Of a stretch of DNA of 64,000 nt, positions 35,096 through 45,249 are shown one piece after another. Both the position numbers and the translations under genes were made by a program. Below the pieces are notes generated by a model that was given only the letters and a program-made list of their open reading frames with translations, was not told where the DNA came from and made no database searches. Within the stretch, counting starts at the first letter, position 1, and each line of letters starts with the position of its first letter. This DNA is from Henricia sp. BOLD:AAB3569 (taxonomy: Eukaryota; Echinodermata; Asteroidea; Spinulosida; Echinasteridae), in NCBI GenBank assembly GCA_037783545.1, contig JBBELK010000433.1, forward strand, positions 62,001 through 126,000. Reading direction: 5' to 3'.

Positions 35096-36303
35096 TGCAC
35101 CTATCAATTGTTTCCCCCCCCCCCCCCCCCCCCCCCCTCCCCCACTAGGTGGGGGTTTGGTCACGTTTTTCATGCCCATGGGTGGGTTATTTGACCCATT
35201 TTCTGTGCATTTTTTGCGCATGGTTTGCACTAGACAGAATAATTCTGTCCCTACGAGATTTCCCGTAGGGACAGAAGGTACCTCTTTCATACAGTGGATT
35301 TTTGTCATTTTGCCTGGAAAATAGAATCACACCCAAATATTTCCTCCTAGTTGTGTCCTACAGTGGTTTTAGATGTCCATGATTGGAAAATGATTGGAAA
35401 GAAATACTTACAACACCGTTTTTGAAGCCAAACGTTGCTCTCACATTGAAACTCAACAGCAGTTCCTGTCGTGCAAGTGTTCATGTATGTGTAAATCTCG
35501 ACGTGAAATCTTGCGAGAATGTACACTAGTTGGGCCTGCACAATGCCCAATTGCAGACAGACTGTATCAAACCTTATCGTTAATCGGGCACAAATACATT
35601 TACACGTACGCAGTCCTTTCCGTGCCGCTAGCGCTGTACGCACTGAGGAAATTACTTGGCTGCTCTTTCCGACGGCTGTTTCATTACTTAACACTTAATG
35701 TCAACCATGTCACATTAATAACATGTGACATGGTTGACATTAAGTGTTAAGTAATGAAACAGCCGTCGGAAAGAGCAGCCAAGTCATTTCCTCAGTGCGT
35801 ACAGCGCTAGCGGCACGGAAAGGACTGCGTATGGTAAATGTATTTGTGCCCGATTAACGATAAGGCTTGATACAGTCTGTCTGCAATTGGGCATTGGGCA
35901 GGCCCAACTAGTGTACATTCTCGCGAGATTTCACGTCGAGATTTACACATACATGAACACTTGCACGACAGGAACTGCTGTTGAGTTTCAATGTGAGAGC
36001 AACGTTTGGCTTCAAAAACGGTGTTGTAAGTATTTCTTTCCAATCATTTTTCAATCATGGACATCTATAAAACTACTGCAGGACACAACTAGGAGGAATT
36101 GTTTGGGTGTGATTCTAATTTCGAGGCAAAATGACAACAATCCACCTGATGAAAGGAAAGCTGACTGACTAGGTTTGCACCCGAGGGTGGGGATTTTTGA
36201 CAACTAAATGTTGCCCCAGGGGTGGGGATTTTGTCACGCAAAAAGTGACCATCCCCACCTAAGGTGGGGTACCGGTAGCCCGGAGGAAAAATTGATAGGT
36301 GCA
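35096..36303. mobile_element. 1.2-kb foldback element with TAA target duplication
   Basis: TGCACCTATCAATT at the left and AATTGATAGGTGCA at the right begin two arms of about 600 bp that meet near 35716 (ACATGTGACATGGTTGACAT versus its inverse). TAA flanks both ends (35093-35095 and 36304-36306). A three-base TWA duplication is typical of PIF/Harbinger transposons. The same short ORF appears on both arms, an effect of the palindrome and not a gene. The left arm has a C tract at about 35113-35137 that is absent on the right. Confidence 0.8.
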
Positions 36304-36329
36304 TAATAATATTTAGGGGAGTTCACAGA

Positions 36330-37547
36330 CTAGTCCCCGAATAGCCCCGCGAGCAGTGCTTCGGAAACCCTCAGCCCTGTCGCCTAATCTACAATGTACC
36401 CCAAATCTGTGGCAAACTCACGCAAATGAAATTTGTCCCATGGCTCTGATATTTGCTCAATAGGTGCACTCACCCCAGTTTGCAAATAATATTCCGAAAA
36501 AAAAGCTGAGATTATCTTAGCTACACTCACCCCAGTTTGCAAATATTCTGAAGAGTACGCATCGATCCGAAGTCTAGTTTCGGTGAAATCGTGGGCAAAC
36601 TTGAGACCCTCCGTGCGATAAAATACATGCCAGTTTGCACAAAAATCAAATATGTGCATGCGCGAGAGCGGATCGAGAGGTCAACACAATCTAGACTGGT
36701 TCGCTGTCCTCATATTTACTTCCCTTCATCTTACGACGAAGAGAAGTAAATTGAGGATGTGGAACCAGTCTAGTGTTGACCTCTCCGCTCTCGCGCATGC
36801 GCTTATTTGATTTTTGTGCAAACTGGCATGCATTTTATCGCACGGAGGGTCTCAAGTTTGCCCACGATTTCACCGAAACTAGACATCGGATCGATGCGTA
36901 CTCTTCAGAATATTTGCAAACTGGGGTGAGTGTAGCTAAGATAATCTCAGCTCTTTTTTTATCATTTTTCATTGGGATGTGGTCTTTTAGCAGTAGAGCT
37001 GAGAGAAGTTAAGAACATGAACCCGCCATCGCAAAACAAATGTCATTTTCTCACCGTGACACACTAATTCCTCCTAAAACTCACCCAAACCTTGCCAGGC
37101 ATAACCACTACGCAGGTCCTTGAGGGAAATAACCAGCCACGATGATTATTTTGCCAACAATTCTAGCGAAACAAACCGGTATGCTCACGTCTGGTAACCA
37201 ATGCGCATTGGTATTCCTTTGTACACAGACTGACAGACTAGGCAGATAGACTTTTTGAACACAACATGACAACGGCTAGGCTGTGAGCATACCGGTTTGT
37301 TTTGCGATGGCGGGTTCATGTTCTTAACTTCTCTCAGCTCTACTGCTAAAAGACCACATCCCAATGAAAAATGATAAAAAAAAGAGCTGAGATTATCTTA
37401 GCTAGGGTGAGTGCACCTATTGAGCAAATATCAGAGCCATGGGACAAATTTCATTTGTGTGAGTTTGCCCATGGTTTGCCACAGATTTGGGGTAGATTAG
37501 GCGACAGGGCTGATGAGGGTTTCCGAAGCACTGCTCGCGGGGCTAGT
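36330..37547. mobile_element. Nested palindrome: outer inverted repeat with inner foldbacks
   Basis: Outer arms (GCCCCGCGAGCAGTGCTTCG near 36343, inverse near 37523) enclose a second palindrome centred near 36735 (TTTGCCCACGATTTCACCG in the right arm, inverse in the left) and the foldback at 36933-37404. The left arm itself contains a junction AAGCTGAGATTATCTTAGCT between two copies of a CACTCACCCCAGTTTGCAAA block. An element insertion therefore took place before, or together with, the inverted duplication. Confidence 0.65.
36933..37404. mobile_element. Foldback element, short copy of the AGCTAAGATAATCTCAGCTC family
   Basis: The termini TAGCTAAGATAATCTCAGCT and the inverse bound 472 bp. The first 230 bases or so match the first part of the 60431-62148 element, including AAGAACATGAAC, TCTCACCGTGACACACTAAT and AAACAAACCGGTATGCTCAC. 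The interior is shorter, so this looks like a deletion derivative. Confidence 0.75.
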
Positions 37548-37779
37548 ACGCCTCTACTGTTGATCAAACTTTTCAAAAACACATTTGTTAATTTGTTTAG
37601 TCGTTTATACAGTGAATGCGACATTAAACTAGACAAAACTTACTACAACGATCGATCACACCAATCAGTCGATCACAAATTCACAAACCAACGTAGGCCA
37701 GCTTCGGCTTCGTACTCAACTCGCCTGCATGCTCTAGCTGCTACATATGTACATGTAGTCTTGGTGCAAGACGATACGG

Positions 37780-37980
37780 CGTGATATTTGTCACTGGCCG
37801 CCGCGAGAGGGCGCCATACACTATACTATGAGGACAGGAAACCAGTTTACGTCCGTTGCCTAGACTTGGTTCCAAGTCCGAGATCCTGTTTTGTTTTCCG
37901 TTTCCGATTTTTGAAATGTATGGACAGGGAACTAGTCTATTTCGGTTCAGGATCTCGGACTTGGGACTTCTGCACGCCAG
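37780..37980 (+). repeat. 200-bp dispersed repeat, copy A
   Basis: Matches 54647-54858 in inverted orientation over the full length. Shared blocks include TCACTGGCCGCCGCGAGAGG and TTGAAATGTATGGACAGGGA, and the end is CTGCACGCCAG. It contains its own inverted pair (AGTCCGAGATCCTG near 37876 and CAGGATCTCGGACT near 37948), so it is MITE-like. Confidence 0.75.
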
Positions 37981-38099
37981 CTACATTCATGTATTCACCA
38001 GCTGGATTTACATACAGCGCGGTTTCCGTAGCGACGGCCAATTGGAACGTATACAAATCCGGGTGGTCGGGTCTATATATGCTTCACAGGTAAGATGAG

Positions 38100-38590
38100 G
38101 TTTACCATTTTCGCACCCTTCTTTTTAAAACTGTTTCTGTGGTTTGTTGTTAGGAAGAATTAGTGCCATAAGCATGAAATGTTGTAATATTTTGAATGGA
38201 AATAAAAATAAAACGTACTCCTGACAATTACTCGTGTCACAATACACATCTGTTACCTTTTGGTAGAATGGAATAGTCGCTTTGTAATCCTCTCAGTGCA
38301 TGTATTTTAGTGCAAATGCTGTTGCGAACGTGCATGGGTGCGAAAAACTTAAAAGATTTTGTGCACTTGTTTTCAAGGCAAATGCCGAGACCAAAAAAAA
38401 AAAAAAAGCAGGTATACCGTATCGGGGTACGTGTTGTATTCGTGGTATTTGTCAAAACTGGGGACACGCAACAGCAGAACCTTTCTGATGACAAAATCTA
38501 TATTCTTTTAAAGCGGTTTGAGAGTGATCGTTACCGATTTACCCGGCCAATTTGATAACGCGTAGCGCCCGGCGAGCTCCCCGCACCCGT
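38100..38590. other. Non-coding stretch, no gene seen
   Basis: No domain-bearing ORF. An A tract lies at 38393-38406. Confidence 0.4.
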
Positions 38591-38599
38591 ACAAAAGAC

Positions 38600-38845
38600 G
38601 CGAGGCGACCGTTTGCCAACTCGACCGTAAACCAAATCGACCGCGAACCGACCGTAGTTCAAGTTTTTCTTTGAAACTTGGAATTTGTATGTCCAAAAAT
38701 ACTGCAACTATTAATGATGTGTCACTACACCCGTAACTTCGGTCAGTCAATCGGTGGACGTAAAGCAAAGTGACTTAATTGTTGCATGCACTGTGTGGTC
38801 GAGTTGGTTCACGGTCGAGTTGGGCAAACGGTCGACTTGACCCGA
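38600..38845. mobile_element. Element with iterated CAACTCGACCG-type inverted ends
   Basis: Left: CGACCGTTTGCCAACTCGAC then AAATCGACCGCGAACCGACC. Right: GTCGAGTTGGTTCACGGTCG then GAGTTGGGCAAACGGTCG. The ends are inverted and each holds two or three copies of an AACTCGACCG core. About 245 bp, non-coding. The same end type appears at 59757-60315. Confidence 0.65.
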
Positions 38846-39139
38846 GTCCATAGTATTATACTGCATCCATTTCGTAACAAATTTACCTACTTTCCTGATG
38901 AAGGATTCGACGTCACATAAGCCGTCCTACATTTAAACCTATGAGACAACTCAAGAAGACTTTTTTCCTACCCTAAAATCTCCATATTTTAAGAAAAAAA
39001 ACCTTGCAGTGAGTGGTCGTGGCTCTTCATGGGTTAAAAACACATTCAAAATTTATCTTGACAAACTCCTTCAAATGAGAGGTCTGCAATTTTCAGGTTA
39101 TTAAAACTGATGTTAATGTGGATTTTGATGCACAAAATC

Positions 39140-39490
39140 AGGGTTGTAACTTGTCTCCTTCTGCTCGAGTCCCAAGTCAAGTCAAGTCAGGCATATTGGT
39201 CAAGTTTGCTCGTTAAGTCGAGTAGTCACGACAATAAATTTGTCAAACTAATTTCAAATTGAGTCTTAACAATGGAACTCACATGCTTTTAGCCAAGGTT
39301 TCTTTAGTGCTGAAATTCGGTCCCCAAAATGACAAAAAATGCATAAAAAAATTATTTTATTTTTGGCTGAATCAAATAAAAAAAATCTGACTCATGTCAA
39401 GTCTTTTGAGGTTTGAGTCTCAAGTCGAGCCATATCATTTGGGGTTGGAGTCTCGAGTCAACTAGAGCTCGAGTCTCAAGATCGCCTGCC
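39140..39490. repeat. Low-complexity GAGTC/CAAGTC repeat region, inverted flanks
   Basis: Iterated CAAGTCAAGTC on the left and GAGTCTCAAGTCGAG, GAGTCTCGAGTCAA on the right. It may be a short DNA element with iterated ends, but the boundaries are unclear. Confidence 0.4.
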
Positions 39491-39499
39491 CAAAATAAG

Positions 39500-40900
39500 G
39501 CAAATTTTAGCAATCATGTTCAGGATCAACATTTAAACGGCATGAGGAAATATGCTTATAACACTGTTGTAATTTAGATATTTAGTTGGTTTTATACTGC
39601 GGTATTCCTTTTAAAACAAAAAATGCTCTACATTAAACATTTTATACATGTATTGCTTAAAATGCCTCCCGAAGAGATTGTAGGTTTAAAAATTTGTCAC
39701 AATTTGTATACATGTATATACCCAGCACGATTTGGGACCTATGACTCAACACACTCTCTTCCCTTTTGTTAACGCACCAACCACCCCTAAAAACTGAAAG
39801 GAATTCCTTGGATGTTTCAGACAATAGGGGGACAATGGTAGGGGGGTGGGGGGCGGGAGGTGGACAATGGTAGGGGGAGTACCCTCGGCCCCATATCGTG
39901 CTGCATATGAATTTGTAGGCACAAAATGGGTATAAAAAAACGCCCTCATTTTTGCAGCTTGTGAATCTACCTAATATAGTACAAGAAAAAGGAAATCAAA
40001 CAAAGATCATGGCAAATTGTAGCAAATTTAACAAATCCTACGAGACAATTCAATTGTACCTGTATTTTTATGTTAGTAAATTCTACTTTAAAAAATGTTA
40101 GATACCTCAGTAAAAAACAGAGTGAAATATATATTTTTTAATCTGGCTAAATAACCTAGGAAGGACTGGGGGGCCTCTTCAGAGGCCCCAGAGACATAAA
40201 GTCTTGGAAAAAAATATTGGACCACCTATGTCTTGAATTATTCAACAAAATCCCTCAGCAACCAGGCTGATGTTTATGATATTTGGTCTTAGACAATAGT
40301 CATTAGCTCAGGAGGCTTACAAGGCATCAAATATGTAAGACATGCCTTAAACAATTCTTACATACTTATTGTTGTTGTCTATGCAGGTTGTAGGTGGTCC
40401 AATAATTTTTTCCCAAGGCTGTGTGTTGGAGCTAGGATGTTGCAAAGTACTCAAATTGTGCTCTAATCACCGTAGGAAAATATCATGCTGTCCATATCAT
40501 GCTGAACTCCTCTTTACGTTTTGTGGCAGTTCCTTTAATCTTGTACTTGTGAATAGTCCCTGAGAATCTGCAACTCATTACAAAGGTATTGCCAAGGCGC
40601 AGATCCGCCAAGGCTTCCTGCAGTGAGTTCAAGCTGAGCTCTCGAAGTAGTCCTGCCTCAGTTGGACTCTGTGCACAAATACAAGTAAAAAGGTTATTGG
40701 TATATAAAATTACCATACTTTGCCTTTCCTGACACCTGCGTCACAGGAGCTAATTATAAACAGATGCAGTTTTTGGATGCATGTTTCTGAATTCGAGCAC
40801 CTGACCAAAAAATTGAAAATAATAGAAAATTTCCCCACACACCCCTCCACCGCCCCCAAAAAGTGAATCTCAAGAAATTTCCCTGCTTCTGCTTACTAAT
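39500..40900. other. Non-coding stretch, nothing recognised
   Basis: No domain-bearing ORF. A GTAGGGGG-type duplication near 39836-39880 is simple-sequence in nature. Confidence 0.35.
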
Positions 40901-40904
40901 TAGG

Positions 40905-41120
40905 GTAATATTTCCCCTTAGGTGGGGGTTTGGTCACATTTTTTCATGCCCCCAGGGTGGGGATTTTGACAAAAGGAAATCATATTGTCTGTGCACATGG
41001 GAGCAAAACGTGCATTATTTTGGGTGGGGATTTTGTCACCTAGATTTTGCCCCGCAGGAGTGGGATTTTGTCACTCGAAAAGTGACAATCCCCTTCTCTG
41101 AGGTGGGATAGAGCGGGGAA
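40905..41120. repeat. Repeat related to the end of the 35096-36303 foldback
   Basis: GGTGGGGATTTTGTCAC and CGAAAAGTGACAATCCCC resemble the right end of the foldback near 36180-36265 (GGTGGGGATTTTGTCACGC). A diverged or partial member of the same family. Confidence 0.5.
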
Positions 41121-41278
41121 GTGGTTAGGGAAACAATTCATACATGTAGGCCTATGTGTGCATAGGGCCTACATCATGACATGTAATTGTTTTGCCCTTT
41201 CCCAATTATGACAAGTACACTAAATGTTTTCCCCTAAGACACTATCGGGAAAACTTCAAGTTCATAGCATACGTGCTC

Positions 41279-41365
41279 GGATCAGGTGGGATTTGAACCC
41301 ACGACTTCCTGCTAACAAAGCAGATGCCTGCTTCTAGCTCACTAGCATGCTTGCTCAAGTTTGAC
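41279..41365 (-). repeat. tRNA-like sequence, minus strand
   Basis: On the minus strand a box-B-like GGGTTCAAATCCCACC follows a plausible anticodon arm (GCATCTGCTTTGTTAGCAGG). The 5' stem is not clean, so a SINE head or tRNA pseudogene is more likely than a working tRNA. Confidence 0.45.
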
Positions 41366-41792
41366 TTTTTGGCAGGATTACCCGAAAGAATGGAGAACTC
41401 TGGCTTCAGTCTTCAGACAATGTCAGACCTCAGGCCTATTATTACTTATTTTATTAGGACAACAAATGAGAGATTCGTATTCCTAAATTTGGGTTTTTCA
41501 TTAAATCAGCAAGTTACTGAACAGAAGTATTAACATTTTCAAGATTTTTTTCTGCTCAACTTCTCCATTCTTACTGCATGTAAGTCTTAGTCATATGTTA
41601 ACATATCAACGTACCGTGAAACCGGGTAGAGGCCGCCTGGCCCCGCGCCGCAGCCGGGCGCGGCCCACGACTGCCCGGCCCAGGCAGCGCTAGGCCAGCC
41701 AGGCATGTGCCGGCACAGTCCGCGTATGGTAATCTTTTCTAATTTTAAGTGATTACCTGTTGAAGATTCAATTCAGGTGATGTTATAACCAT

Positions 41793-41867
41793 AGACCTTA
41801 TCGCAAATAGCTTTAATCCAACAGAGGGCGCCCTTCTGCAAAGCCTCATGGGATAGATTTCGGGTCA
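41793..41867 (+). repeat. Left terminal inverted repeat of the ISL2EU-like element
   Basis: Two perfect blocks (first 19 bases and 41847-41867) separated by a diverged spacer of about 35 bases that contains GAGGGCGCCC. It pairs with 54341-54393. Confidence 0.85.
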
Positions 41868-41949
41868 CTTGACGATCGACCGTAAACGTAAACATAGTGA
41901 CTGCCTAGGTGCGCGGAATTTTTTTTTTTACTAGCATGACTGGTTCAAG

Positions 41950-42268
41950 ATGAACACCTCAAAGTTTTTGTTTATGAAAGTGGAGGAACTGCGACGATTT
42001 TTGCGGGAGAGAGCAGTTCCTGTGGGGAATGAAGCTCATGCTGAGCTTGCAGAAAGGGCATTTTGGGCAGAAAAGTTGGGGTTATCTGCGAAGCCAACTA
42101 ACAAAGATTGTGAGGTCGAGATTGAAACATCTCGACGTGCCAAACTAATTTTTGATGGCGGAATTGTTCACCTTCCTCGCCCGGAGACTATTTCAGGAGG
42201 ATGGGAAGACGGCCCAACCAGCCTTCCAGATACGTGCAGAGATCATCTGGATAGCTATATTAAAGCTG
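41950..42268 (+). CDS. YqaJ gene, exon 1 (SAP domain)
   Basis: Begins at the ATG at 41950, the first in frame. Residues about 10-45 (VEELRRFLRERAVPV... AERAFWAEKLGL) match a SAP motif, a short helix-extended-helix DNA-binding module. The exon ends in phase 1 at GCTG with the donor GTGGGC, and joins exon 2 in frame. The open frame runs on to 42384 but the sequence past the donor has no similarity to anything known to me. The gene lies just inside the left transposon end, so its promoter must lie within about 150 bases of the terminal repeat or in flanking DNA. Confidence 0.8.
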
Positions 42269-42642
42269 GTGGGCCTATTTCATTTTTATTCAACCATTGT
42301 ACTCTTTTGAAGGGAAAAACACCGTGTAGGCTAGTCCTATATTACTATCGCCGCATTTGCAGCAACCTGGCAATAGGGGCCTAGATCTTCAATTGTTATG
42401 ATTTGTATATAACTTTAGAAAATTGCTGTAAAGTTCTGCTGAGTGATTGTATTTGGTGAAGGTGCCTCAGGTTGACCGAATTGTTTTTTTTTTTAATCCT
42501 TAATTGAGATTGAGAACTTAAGAAAATGGCATATTTTTATTAGCTGAATTATACTAGGGGCACTATAAATGTGCAAATAAAAAAATTTTAAAAAATCGAG
42601 CCCTTTTAAATAAATGTTGCAAAAGAAGATATTTTTAAAATT

Positions 42643-42805
42643 CAATAAGCCAGTTCGGAGTCTCGACTGCGCATGCGTCTCCCGACTTTGATTTGAGATA
42701 AACAAAGGCGCACCCTGTACGTATGCATTGTGTTTATCTCAAATGACCTTTGACACAATCCCATAGACGTTCCTTGCGCGCACGAGATTCCGAACTGGCT
42801 TATTC
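42643..42805. mobile_element. MITE in intron 1 of the YqaJ gene
   Basis: AATAAGCCAGTTCGGAGTCT is mirrored by GAGATTCCGAACTGGCTTAT at the right end, with inverted GTTTATCTCAAA / TTTGAGATAAAC blocks inside. About 160 bp, non-coding, and wholly intronic, so it should not damage the protein. Confidence 0.7.
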
Positions 42806-42877
42806 CCCCTGCACCACCACCACCCCCAACCTAAAAATCTGTTTAAAGTACACTCTTTTTTTTTTCGTATGATGCAG

Positions 42878-43020
42878 GTAACCGTAGAATTGGCCTCATT
42901 AAAACGGAGGGTAAAAGGACTCTTGCATTAGGGAAAAGTCTCTACATGTCGGGCCACATTCGGTCGCTGCAGTACCACGGTATCAGCTCAAACCTCTGCT
43001 ACTGCTTTGTTCGTGGAAAG
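42878..43020 (+). CDS. YqaJ gene, exon 2
   Basis: Acceptor GATGCAG precedes 42878 and donor AAAG|GTTAGT follows 43020. The exon reads in frame from exon 1 and encodes about 48 residues including KSLYMSGHIRSLQYH and CYCFVRGK. This segment usually stands just before the SWIM zinc finger in proteins of this type. Both splice sites and the phase agree, so the model is well supported. Confidence 0.82.
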
Positions 43021-43171
43021 GTTAGTATTAAAATGACATGTTCTAACACTTTCTCTGTCAACACTTTGGCACACAAAAATGTAACATTCGAAAAAATAAC
43101 GACCGACATTATTTTGGGCAAGCGAAAAGCTTTTGTAATTGTTTTTTGTGTGTTATGTATTTTACTTAAAG

Positions 43172-43275
43172 GTCATACCACAAGTAAAAACAAACGAACA
43201 GATGTACTCCACTTGGGTAGTCCTCCACAAAGAGACGGGACAAATTTGTACAGCTGAATGTACATGCTGTATCGG
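43172..43275 (+). CDS. YqaJ gene, exon 3 (SWIM finger, first half)
   Basis: Acceptor TTAAAG precedes 43172 and donor ATCGG|GTAAGA follows 43275. It encodes VIPQVKTNEQMYSTWVVLHK and then GQICTAECTCCIG. The CTC pair supplies the first two metal ligands of a SWIM (CxCxnCxH) finger, and exon 4 supplies the remaining Cys and His. Phase 2 at the donor matches the acceptor of exon 4 exactly. Confidence 0.85.
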
Positions 43276-43427
43276 GTAAGAATGAAGTCAAGTAGCATCA
43301 TTAAATGTTTTGTCAGAGCTTGTCACTAATCTCACAGTAAAACGTAGGGAAGGGGCAAAGTTTTTAAAATTGTTGGATGGGGTGTTGCACTCTAGCAAAA
43401 ACTAGCAATAGCATACGGTGGGGTACC

Positions 43428-43502
43428 ATGGCCAAGTGGTTTGGGTCACGGACTCGCAATCTTGGGTGAAAACTTGGGGTTGCGGGTTCGAAAAGCATTC
43501 CC
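43428..43502 (+). repeat. tRNA-like SINE fragment in intron 3 of the YqaJ gene
   Basis: ATGGCCAAGTGGTTTGGGTC (box-A-like) and GCGGGTTCGAA (box-B-like) lie about 50 bases apart, as in tRNA-Leu-like heads. No body or tail follows, so it is a truncated copy. Confidence 0.5.
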
Positions 43503-43616
43503 TTGAAATTAAGACGACTCCCACAAATTATTGTAGAAAAATGGGAAAATACAGGATTCGCATTATTCTAACGAGGTTTAGTTTCATGTTGCTTTTCATA
43601 TTTCTATTCACCATAG

Positions 43617-44780
43617 GGTCCAAGGAACTTGTAAGCATATCTGTGGACTGTTGTTTGCTGTAGTGGAAGCAGTTGAACAAGGCAAAAACACATCATGTAC
43701 ATCTCAACGACAAGCCTGGGGACATGCAGCACCACGTGCAGGGAAAACCGTTCATACATGTGAGTTTGCCAAAAATATCAAAATTGTTGGCATTAAAGCA
43801 GATGTCACTGAACAGTCGGCCAATGGCAGTAGACTGTACAGATCAGATTTTGATCCCCGCATCTCATCACATCGAAACCAAAGGCCAATCTCTACATTTA
43901 ACTTGGACACACTTGCATCTATTACTAATGGTAATTGTGGTATGCTCCTTTATAACAAACCCAAGCCTGATCCAAGATACCAGCTGCCCAACATCAGTAC
44001 ATACAGCAGGGTGGAGAACATTGAAACCAGCAAAACACCTCTAACTGTTAAGGAAGCATTCCAAAATGCTAAGGATGGGACAGCTGAAGACGTCCTGAAA
44101 GCACTAGAAATAACAGAGCATCAACAGCAAGTATTAGCCAGGGAAACTTCAAAGCAAGCAGCATCACTCTTATGGGGTAACCATCGCATTGGGAGAAAAA
44201 CAGCAAGTGTTGCCGGCGACTGCATTGGGGCAGTTAAAGATGACAAACTGACTGGCCATTCACGAGTAGCAAGGATCATGGGATATTACGGCAATCCACA
44301 GTCAGCTGCAATGTCATGGGGCAGAAACCAGGAAAATATAGCAAGAAAGCAGTACATTGCCTGGCATCGATTGCATCACAAGCACCGGGGTGTTACTTGT
44401 CAGGAAACTGGATTGTGGGTCTGCCTAGAGTGTCCTTTTATTGCCGCCTCTCCTGATGGCATTGTCAATTGCAATCAGTGTGGCGTTGGGCTTGTAGAAA
44501 TTAAAAATCCATACACACACAGACTGTGTGACATTGGAGAGTTGTCTTCCAAGAAGGGAAGTTGCCTCACAGTGGAAAATGGGATCATTCAACTTCGACG
44601 AACCCACACATATTACACACAAGTTCAGGTACAGATGTGGTGCACTGGCTGCAAGTGGACCGATTTCGTTGTGAGAACTGTCAACAAGAGTAACAACATT
44701 CATGTAGAGCGCATTGCATTTGATGCGGAATTCATCTGTAATATCAAGCCAAAACTGTACTTCTTTTTTGTACAAGGTAT
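43617..44780 (+). CDS. YqaJ gene, exon 4 up to the LTR insertion (SWIM + YqaJ nuclease)
   Basis: Acceptor CCATAG precedes 43617. The first codons complete the SWIM finger (GTCKHICGLLF). A CTSQRQAWG block follows, then a YqaJ/lambda-exonuclease-type nuclease domain: conserved pieces are SLLWGNHRIG, MSWGRNQENIA, AASPDGIV (catalytic Asp), GLVEIKNPY (Glu-x-Lys) and YYTQVQVQMW. YqaJ-family nucleases cut or resect DNA ends and could process transposition intermediates. The frame is then interrupted at 44780 by the LTR retroelement; removing that element and one GTAT copy leaves the frame open into 49795. All nuclease signature residues expected from the family are visible, so damage before the insertion seems slight. 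Confidence 0.87.
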
Positions 44781-45079
44781 TGTAACAAGAATATTCCCTG
44801 CTTGTTAAAGAACTCGGCACGAAAAGAACACAAGGCAAAAGACAATTCTCAGCATGAAAGTACCGCAGGTTTATTTGGATCAACTTTCCTCAACAAACAC
44901 AAAGATCAAAGATGGCGCAGAGAATCGCGTCCCCGCGCGGAACGGGTATCCCGATCCTCCGGCAGGGGCTCACGCCACCCGGCTCCGTCGGGAGCCGCAA
45001 TGGCGCCACCAACACGTCAGTTAGACCCACCGTGAAACGGTGCTGGCGCCCCTAGCGGCGGATCGGGACGGCCGTTACA
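44781..45079 (-). repeat. 3' LTR
   Basis: Begins TGTAAC and ends GTTACA as read on the plus strand. Differs from the other LTR at one base only (CCCCTAGC here, CCCCCAGC there). Confidence 0.95.
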
Positions 45080-45249
45080 CCGCCCCCTTCGAGGACCCTG
45101 CTTGTCCCCAAAGCAGGCGGCGACGCCCAGTTCCGCCGGGAAGACGATTCCCTGCAATACATGGCAACTGCAACTGCAGAACAGAACAAAAAAAACAAAG
45201 AACAACTGTTAGAAAAAGAACACAACATGGCAACAAAGTGTCTGATTGG

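Noticed and set aside
35394-36043. Short protein encoded twice (plus at 35394, minus at 35807)
   Set aside because: The two ORFs are mirror images on the arms of a palindrome and show no domain or codon-level conservation beyond the DNA identity.
43651-44808. Independent single-exon gene
   Set aside because: Splice sites and phases tie it to three upstream exons, and its last codons from 44781 are LTR sequence, not gene sequence.
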